DNA from: an uncultured Adlercreutzia sp.
GTDB lineage: Bacteria; Actinomycetota; Coriobacteriia; Coriobacteriales; Eggerthellaceae
Direction of reading: 5' to 3'
Length of the DNA stretch: 10,174 bases
NCBI RefSeq assembly: GCF_958431955.1
Contig: NZ_CAUASN010000054.1
Coordinates: 1 to 10,174 of the forward strand
The notes under the pieces: generated by a model
Seen by the model: the letters and a program-made list of their open reading frames with translations, nothing else
Told to the model about the DNA's origin: nothing
Database searches by the model: none
Made by a program: the position numbers and the translations under genes
Part shown: piece after piece, positions 5,835 to 10,174 of the stretch
Position numbering within the stretch: the first letter of the stretch is position 1
How the letters are laid out: every line of letters begins with the position of its first letter

Positions 5835-6860
5835 ATGCTGTACCGTGTCATCGACCGCGCGGACGTGCCCTCGCTCGTGGCGGCCTTCATGGAGCGCTAC
5901 GAGGTGGTGGCGCCCGTGAGGCGCGGCGAGAAGTACGTGTTCGCCGCCGTCTCCGACTTCGACGAGATAGCGCTCGACTATCCCTCTACCGTCGCCTCGC
6001 CCAAGAAGTACCTCATGCCCGCCACCCAGACGCTGTTCGAGTTCGACACAGCCGCCAACGACGTGACCGACTACGTCGACGAGGTGCGGCCGCGGGTGCT
6101 GTTCGGCGTGCACGCCTGCGACATCAACGGCATCATGAATCTGAACAGCGTGTTCAACGATGCGCGCTATCCCGACCCGTACTACGCGGCCCACCAGGCG
6201 GCCACCCTCATCGTGGGCGTGAGCTGCACGCCCACCGAGCATTGCTTCTGCAACCTCATGGATGCCGAGGAGGCGCGCCCGGGCTACGACCTGTTCCTAA
6301 ACGCCATCGGCGACAAGTACCTCGTGTCCATCGGCTCGGTCACCGCGGCCAATATTCTGGAGGCCGCCTGCGATGTGCGCGAGGCCACCGACGAGGATCG
6401 CATCGCGTTTCGCGCCGCCACGCGCGCCCGGCAGGAGGCGTTCAATCCCGCCATCCCCGACATCCAGGAGATCCCCATGCTCATGGACGCCTTCCACGAG
6501 GACGGCTTCTGGGACGAGCTGGGCAGCCGCTGCCTGTCCTGCAATGCCTGCGCGAACGTGTGCCCCACCTGCTACTGCTTCGATATCCGCGACACGCTCG
6601 ATCCCGGTGCGGAAACTGGGCGGCGCGAGAGGGTGTGGGATGCCTGCACCTCGCCCCAGTTCGCGCTGGTGGCCGGCGGCCACAACTTCCGGCCCACGCC
6701 GGCCCAGCGCGTGCGCCACCGCATGTACCACAAGCTGAACGGCTTTCTGGCCACCCACGACCGCAGCCTGTGCGTGGGCTGCGGGCGCTGCGCCGCGGCC
6801 TGCAAGGTGGATATCAGCCCCATCGAGGTGCTGCGCTTCTTCGAGAGAAAGGGGGCGTAA
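5835..6860 (+). CDS. hydB: Hydrogenase/sulfur reductase beta subunit, multi-[4Fe-4S] (HydB)
   Basis: A 341-residue iron-sulfur electron-transfer subunit of the HydB/AsrA family. In sulfhydrogenases it connects the flavin subunit to the rest of the complex and is implicated in sulfur/polysulfide reduction. The N-terminal domain has Cys95 (VHACDI), Cys131 and the CFC pair 137/139, a likely extra Fe-S site. The C-terminal ferredoxin-like domain has CLSCNACANVC (233-243) followed by the family-typical PTCYCFD, and a second set CVGCGRCAAAC (313-323). The second set is followed by Lys324 where ferredoxins usually have Pro. The start at 5835 gives the normal N-terminus and has AAAGGA about 12 bases upstream; the frame is open far upstream through the ndk terminator, which is not credible coding. 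It is the first gene of a four-gene operon; hydG begins 5 bases after its stop. The family call is firm. Confidence 0.9.
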   Translation: MLYRVIDRADVPSLVAAFMERYEVVAPVRRGEKYVFAAVSDFDEIALDYPSTVASPKKYLMPATQTLFEFDTAANDVTDYVDEVRPRVLFGVHACDINGIMNLNSVFNDARYPDPYYAAHQAATLIVGVSCTPTEHCFCNLMDAEEARPGYDLFLNAIGDKYLVSIGSVTAANILEAACDVREATDEDRIAFRAATRARQEAFNPAIPDIQEIPMLMDAFHEDGFWDELGSRCLSCNACANVCPTCYCFDIRDTLDPGAETGRRERVWDACTSPQFALVAGGHNFRPTPAQRVRHRMYHKLNGFLATHDRSLCVGCGRCAAACKVDISPIEVLRFFERKGA

Positions 6861-6865
6861 GCGCC

Positions 6866-7771
6866 ATGCCGACTTCCGGAAGCACCATCGCCATCCATCC
6901 CTACCGCGACGCCGGGCCCGAGCTCACCGGCGCCGAGCTCATGCGCGCAAACCCCTACCGGCCCTGGCCGGCGCGCATCACCTCCATCACCGAGCTCACG
7001 GCCACCGAGAAGCTCTTCGAGTTCCGGCTCGTGGACGACAAGGTACGCGAGGCCTTCTGCCATGCCCCCGGCCAGTTCGTGGAGCTGTCCATCTTCGGCG
7101 TGGGGGAGGCGCCCATCTCCATCTCGTCGTCGCCCACCAAGCGCGGCTTCATCGAGCTGTGCGTGCGCCGCGCGGGCCGCTTCACCGAGCGGCTCCACCA
7201 GATGCAGTGCGGCGAGATCGTGGGCATCCGCGGGCCTTTCGGGCGCGGCTTTCCCATCGAGGCCATGCGCGGCCACGACGTGCTGCTCGTGGCGGGCGGC
7301 CTGGGCATCGCGCCTTTGCGCTCGCTCATCAACAACATCCACGACGAGCGCAGCGAGTTTGGGAAGGTGACCATCATCTACGGCTCGCGCAACCCCGCCG
7401 AGGTCATGTTCCGCCACCAGTTCGAGATGTGGCGCCACCGCAAGGACTTCGACCTGTATTTGACCGTCGACCACGCCGACGAGACGTGGGACGGGGAAGA
7501 GGGCCTGGTCACCAAGCCCTTCGAGCATTTGGAAATCGATGCGTCCAATACCTTCGGGGCCCTGTGCGGGCCGCCGGTGATGTACCGCTTCGTCGTGCAG
7601 GAGATGCGGAAGAAGGACATTCCCTACGACCGCATCTACATGAGCTTCGAGCGCCATATGAAGTGCGGCGTGGGGAAGTGCGGGCACTGCCAGGTGGGGC
7701 ATCAGTACTGCTGCATTGACGGACCGGTCTTCAACTACTGGGAGGCCAAGAACATCCAGGGGTCGATGTAA
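6866..7771 (+). CDS. hydG: Hydrogenase gamma subunit, FAD/NAD(P)-binding with [2Fe-2S] (HydG)
   Basis: A 301-residue flavoprotein of the ferredoxin-NADP reductase/PyrK superfamily, the NAD(P)-reactive subunit of group 3b hydrogenases. The FAD-binding barrel has EAPISISSSP at 81-90, with Glu-Ala in place of the classic Arg as in PyrK/HydG relatives. GPFGRGFP follows at 123-130. The NAD(P)-binding fold begins with LVAGGLGIAPLRSL (141-154) and ends with GALCGPPVMY (231-240). A C-terminal [2Fe-2S] site is formed by Cys257, Cys262, Cys265 and Cys273 (spacing Cx4Cx2Cx7C). The N-terminal NPYRPWPARI (29-38) is typical of the family. AAAGGGGG at 6848-6855 can serve as ribosome site. The stop TAA is immediately followed by the hydD ATG, so translation is probably coupled. 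NADP versus NAD preference cannot be read from the sequence with confidence. Confidence 0.92.
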   Translation: MPTSGSTIAIHPYRDAGPELTGAELMRANPYRPWPARITSITELTATEKLFEFRLVDDKVREAFCHAPGQFVELSIFGVGEAPISISSSPTKRGFIELCVRRAGRFTERLHQMQCGEIVGIRGPFGRGFPIEAMRGHDVLLVAGGLGIAPLRSLINNIHDERSEFGKVTIIYGSRNPAEVMFRHQFEMWRHRKDFDLYLTVDHADETWDGEEGLVTKPFEHLEIDASNTFGALCGPPVMYRFVVQEMRKKDIPYDRIYMSFERHMKCGVGKCGHCQVGHQYCCIDGPVFNYWEAKNIQGSM

Positions 7772-8557
7772 ATGAGCGAGAGGGAACCTGTGACCGACGC
7801 GCCCCGCGCCCCGCGCGTGGTGTTCGCCGGCCTGGCCAGCTGCTTCGGCTGCCAGATCAACATCACCAACATCGAGGAGCACCTGCTGGCGGTGCTCGGC
7901 CAGATCGATCTGGCCTACTGGCAGCTCACCTCCTCGGCGCCCATGCCCGACGAGTTCGACGTGGCCGTGATCGAGGGCGCGGTGACTACCGAGGAGGCCG
8001 CCCGGACGGTGCGCCGCCTGCGCGAGCGGGCGCGCGTCGTCATCGCCATCGGCTCCTGCGCGGCCACCGGCGGCATCCCCGGCATGGCCGCGGGCGATCT
8101 CGCAGGCCATGCGTCGGTCGTCTACGGCGCCGATGCGCCGGCAGCCTGCGGCTCGATGCGCGAGCCGGTGCCGGTGTCCGCCGTCGTCGACGTCGACTTC
8201 ACGGTGCCGTGCTGCCCGGTGGATCCCTACGACTTCGTGCGCGTGCTCGACGCGGCGCTCTACGGCAGCAACCGGCTTTCCGCTACCTCGGCGCTGTGCG
8301 GCGAGTGCTCGCGCAACGAGGGCGGCTGCCTGTACGCGCGCGGCCAGATGTGCCTGGGGCTCGTGACCCGCGCCGGCTGCGGCGCGCGCTGCCCGGCTCT
8401 CGGGCGCGCCTGCAACGGGTGCGCCGGTCTCTCGCCCGACGCCAACGTGGCCTCGGCCCGCGCCTTCGCGGCTTCGCGGGGGCATGAGCCGGCGCGCTTC
8501 GACGAGGCCCTGCAGATGTTCAACGCCGTGGCGCTGGCCGCGGCGGGGGAGGAGTAG
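7772..8557 (+). CDS. hydD: [NiFe] hydrogenase small subunit, group 3 (HydD, delta)
   Basis: A 261-residue small subunit carrying the electron relay from the NiFe site. The proximal [4Fe-4S] ligands are CFGC (24, 27), Cys96 in GSCAATGG and the Cys147/148 pair in PCCPVDP. A C-terminal double-cluster region has C176, C179, C186 and C194, then C203, C207, C214 and C217, arranged as in MvhG/HydD proteins (LGLVTRAGCGARCP, 195-208). This makes room for three [4Fe-4S] clusters. There is no twin-arginine signal peptide, so the enzyme is cytoplasmic, unlike periplasmic uptake hydrogenases. The ATG directly follows the hydG stop, with AGGGG about 9 bases upstream. The large subunit begins 3 bases after the stop. 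An F420-type small subunit is the only close alternative, but the HydB/HydG neighbours argue for group 3b. Confidence 0.92.
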   Translation: MSEREPVTDAPRAPRVVFAGLASCFGCQINITNIEEHLLAVLGQIDLAYWQLTSSAPMPDEFDVAVIEGAVTTEEAARTVRRLRERARVVIAIGSCAATGGIPGMAAGDLAGHASVVYGADAPAACGSMREPVPVSAVVDVDFTVPCCPVDPYDFVRVLDAALYGSNRLSATSALCGECSRNEGGCLYARGQMCLGLVTRAGCGARCPALGRACNGCAGLSPDANVASARAFAASRGHEPARFDEALQMFNAVALAAAGEE

Positions 8558-8560
8558 CCC

Positions 8561-9850
8561 ATGGCTTCCACATCCATCACCGTCGAGCACGTGGCCCGGG
8601 TGGAGGGACACGGCGATATCCGCCTCGTCATCGAAGACGGCCAGGTGACCACCTGCGAGATGGCTGTCGTGGAGCCCGCGCGCCTGTTCGAGTCCATGGT
8701 GCGGGGCCGCGCTTTCAACGAGGTGCCCTACATCGCCTCGCGGGTGTGCGGCATCTGCTCGTCGAGCCACGTGGTCACCGATCTGCGGGCCATCGAGGCG
8801 GCCTTCGGCGTGGAGGTGACCGACCGCACCGAGGCCTTGCGCGAGCTTCTGGTGTACGGGTCGTTCTTGCAGAACCACGCCACGCACCTGTTCGTGTTCG
8901 CCGCTCCCGACTTCCTCGGCCACAAGTCGGTGTTCCCCCTGGCCGACTCCAACCCCGAGCTGCTGCAGAGGGCGCTCGGCCTGAAGGCCCTCGGAAACGA
9001 GCTGTGCACGCTGGTGGGCGGACGCTCCATCCATCCCATCACGGCGGTGGTGGGCGGCTTCACCCACGAGATCGCGCCCGCGGAGTACCTGCGGCTCGCC
9101 GACGCCATGGATGAGGCGCGGCCCTTCGCCCTCGAATGCGTCGACCTGTTCCGCGACTTCGACACCTTGGACGTGCAGACCGAGGGCGACCTGCTCGCCA
9201 TGGTGGCGCCCGGCGCCTACCCGGTGTGCACCTCCGACACCGCGCGCTTCGTGCGCGCCGGCTACGATTTTGCGGCTTGCGCCGTGGAAGAGGAGATCGA
9301 AGAGTACCCCCAGGGCTCATCGGCCGCCTTCCTCGCCCGGGCCCGGCGCACCGGGCGCCCCTACCTGACCGCCGCGCTCGCCCGCGTGAGCGCCAGCTGG
9401 GACGCGCTGTGCAAGGATGCCCGCTACGCGGCGGCCAAGGCGGGGCTGCGGCCGCCCGAGTACAACCCGTTCGCCAACAACATCGCCCAGGCGGTGGAGC
9501 TCGTGGACGTGCTCGACCGCTGCGCCGGCCTCTGCCGGCGTTTGGCGGTCGACGAGTTCGCGGGGACGAGCGAGCCGGTGCCCTTTACGGTGCGGGCCGG
9601 CCGCGGCGTGGGCTTCACCGAAGCGCCGCGCGGCGCGCTGTTCCATATTCTCGATCTGGATGAGGAAGGGCGCGTCGAGCGTGCGAGCATCCTCACGCCG
9701 ACGGCTCAGAACATCGCGAACCTCGAGGCCGACATGCGCCAGCTGGCCGAGAAGATGGTCGCCGCCGACTACGACGAGGCCATGATCCGCCTGGAGATCG
9801 AGAAGCTCGTGCGGGCCTACGACCCGTGCCTGTCCTGCAGCGTCCACTAG
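8561..9850 (+). CDS. hydA: [NiFe] hydrogenase large subunit, group 3b (HydA, alpha)
   Basis: A 429-residue catalytic subunit where H2 is split or formed. The N-terminal EGHGDIRL (15-22) supplies the conserved Glu. The L1 motif RVCGICSSSH (61-70) gives Cys63 and Cys66. The L2 motif DPCLSCSVH (421-429) gives Cys423, Cys426 and the terminal His429. EAPRGALFH in the C-terminal third provides the conserved Pro-Arg pocket at the active site. Oddity: the stop codon TAG follows directly after His429. Most large subunits carry a short extension after this His, removed by a dedicated protease once nickel is inserted; here there is none, so maturation would need no such cleavage. The start has a strong GGGGAGGAG at about 8545-8553 inside hydD. 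It is the last gene of the operon and is followed by hairpins and a terminator. Both cysteine motifs are intact, so the enzyme should be active. Confidence 0.94.
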   Translation: MASTSITVEHVARVEGHGDIRLVIEDGQVTTCEMAVVEPARLFESMVRGRAFNEVPYIASRVCGICSSSHVVTDLRAIEAAFGVEVTDRTEALRELLVYGSFLQNHATHLFVFAAPDFLGHKSVFPLADSNPELLQRALGLKALGNELCTLVGGRSIHPITAVVGGFTHEIAPAEYLRLADAMDEARPFALECVDLFRDFDTLDVQTEGDLLAMVAPGAYPVCTSDTARFVRAGYDFAACAVEEEIEEYPQGSSAAFLARARRTGRPYLTAALARVSASWDALCKDARYAAAKAGLRPPEYNPFANNIAQAVELVDVLDRCAGLCRRLAVDEFAGTSEPVPFTVRAGRGVGFTEAPRGALFHILDLDEEGRVERASILTPTAQNIANLEADMRQLAEKMVAADYDEAMIRLEIEKLVRAYDPCLSCSVH

Positions 9851-9871
9851 AAGGCAGCCGGCCGCATTATC

Positions 9872-9894
9872 GGCGCGGATACCATGACCGCGCC
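9872..9894 (+). other. Hairpin after hydA
   Basis: GGCGCGG (9872-9878) pairs perfectly with CCGCGCC (9888-9894) around a 9-base loop. There is no T run. It lies 20 bases before the true terminator and could protect the 3' end of the operon message. Confidence 0.45.
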
Positions 9895-9913
9895 ATGCAG
9901 CGAAAAGCATCCG

Positions 9914-9948
9914 GGGCGATCGCGAAACACGCGGTCGCCCGATTTTTT
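9914..9948 (+). terminator. Rho-independent terminator of the hydrogenase operon
   Basis: GGGCGATCGCG (9914-9924) pairs with CGCGGTCGCCC (9930-9940), 11 pairs with one T-G wobble, around an AAACA loop. GATTTTTT follows. Confidence 0.9.
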
Positions 9949-9960
9949 CCAAATTACCCC

Positions 9961-9988
9961 TTGCGCCAATCCCGGAGACGTGTATTAT
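9961..9988 (+). promoter_or_regulatory. Possible promoter TTGCGC-16 bp-TATTAT
   Basis: A -35-like TTGCGC (9961-9966) and a -10-like TATTAT (9983-9988) are separated by 16 bases, just past the hydrogenase terminator in a region of clearly lower GC. Transcription would begin at about 9995. The -10 box overlaps the ATG of the open frame at 9987, so promoter and that start codon cannot both be right. Confidence 0.35.
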
Positions 9989-10174
9989 GGGCAAGCTGTC
10001 TTTTCGGGAACGGAAAGCGCAGTGCGGAGAAGAACTTCTCCGTCTATGTCAAGGCTCTCAAGAACTTTGTAAGGATTCTGTGAACGCCTTGACGGGAGGA
10101 ATGAGGTTGCGTAATCTTATTCCTTGCGCCGCTCGCGAGAGACGGCGGCGGGGAGAGGCCCCGCGGCACCTTCA
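9987..10174 (+). CDS. Possible partial gene running off the right edge, unrecognised
   Basis: ATG 9987 opens a frame of 62 full codons without a stop that continues past the window end. GGAG at 9974-9977 lies 9 bases upstream as a fair ribosome site. The peptide begins MGKLSFRERKAQCGEELL and is helix-like, with several Cys and an Arg-rich later part; I recognise no family. Its third codon positions are far less GC-rich than in every other gene here, so it is either foreign, or not coding and the frame is open by chance. In-frame alternative starts are GTG 10080 and TTG 10107; the latter sits 7 bases after GGAGG (10095-10099) and would leave an mRNA leader from the promoter-like site. The same bases fold into several hairpins. 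I see no other gene in 9851-10174. Confidence 0.3.
   Translation, partial: MGKLSFRERKAQCGEELLRLCQGSQELCKDSVNALTGGMRLRNLIPCAARERRRRGEAPRHL
10000..10093 (+). other. Series of three hairpins (structured leader or small RNA?)
   Basis: CTTTTCG-GGAA-CGGAAAG (10000-10017) is a 7-pair stem with a GNRA tetraloop. GGAGAA-GAAC-TTCTCC (10026-10041) is a 6-pair stem. GTCAAGGC (10048-10055) pairs perfectly with GCCTTGAC (10086-10093), ending just before the GGGAGGA purine run at 10094-10100. All three follow the promoter-like site in order. I could not match the arrangement to a riboswitch class I know. Further GC-rich hairpins (10127-10147, 10149-10163) follow but are less meaningful. Confidence 0.4.

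Noticed and set aside
6572..9067. 831-codon minus-strand open frame across the hydrogenase genes
   Set aside because: Long antisense frames are common in very GC-rich DNA. Its peptide is low-complexity Ala/Gly/His/Arg, and the + strand here encodes clear hydrogenase subunits.
9826..10083. Small + strand frames at 9826-10083 and 9884-10072
   Set aside because: Both run through the hydA end region and the rho-independent terminator and show no recognisable domain or ribosome site.

Overview
The window is about 70% GC DNA with tightly packed genes, all on the + strand. The gene content and very GC-rich codon use suggest a high-GC actinobacterial anaerobe. The class Coriobacteriia (Eggerthella/Gordonibacter-like) is my best guess, but this is inference from gene style and the hydrogenase, since there is no rRNA to prove it.

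Region 1 (1-1406): a small four-helix GtrA-family membrane protein, followed 8 bases later by a diacylglycerol-kinase-type lipid kinase; probably one envelope/lipid transcription unit that begins left of the window. Region 2 (1407-1706): a tRNA-Arg(CCG) gene with a TATAAT -10 box, an encoded CCA end and its own rho-independent terminator. The 5' leader carries a copy of the tRNA's own 3' end. Region 3 (1770-5718): housekeeping genes: a TrmA/RlmD-type RNA uracil methyltransferase with an Fe-S motif, a cytoplasmic cyclophilin with its own extended -10 promoter and a possible tiny leader ORF, a TPR protein anchored by one membrane helix, and nucleoside diphosphate kinase, closed by a strong terminator.

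Region 4 (5835-9850) is the main metabolic cargo: a complete four-gene operon, hydB-hydG-hydD-hydA, for a soluble group 3b [NiFe] hydrogenase (sulfhydrogenase type). HydA/HydD form the hydrogenase module (active site plus three [4Fe-4S] clusters). HydG (FAD, NAD(P), [2Fe-2S]) and HydB (several [4Fe-4S] sites) form the diaphorase/electron-transfer module. Together they would exchange electrons between H2 and NAD(P)H, possibly with polysulfide as another acceptor. The order matches the sulfhydrogenase operons known from Pyrococcus/Thermococcus. The large subunit stops exactly at the last metal-binding His, with no cleavable C-terminal peptide. No hyp or protease gene is in the window.

Region 5 (9851-10174): two hairpins, the second a good terminator, then a stretch that drops to about 49% GC (79 of 160 bases, 9961-10120). 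It has a promoter-like TTGCGC-16-TATTAT, several successive hairpins and an overlapping open frame running off the window. Whether it is an unknown gene start or a structured RNA/leader cannot be settled here; it is the least explained piece of the window.
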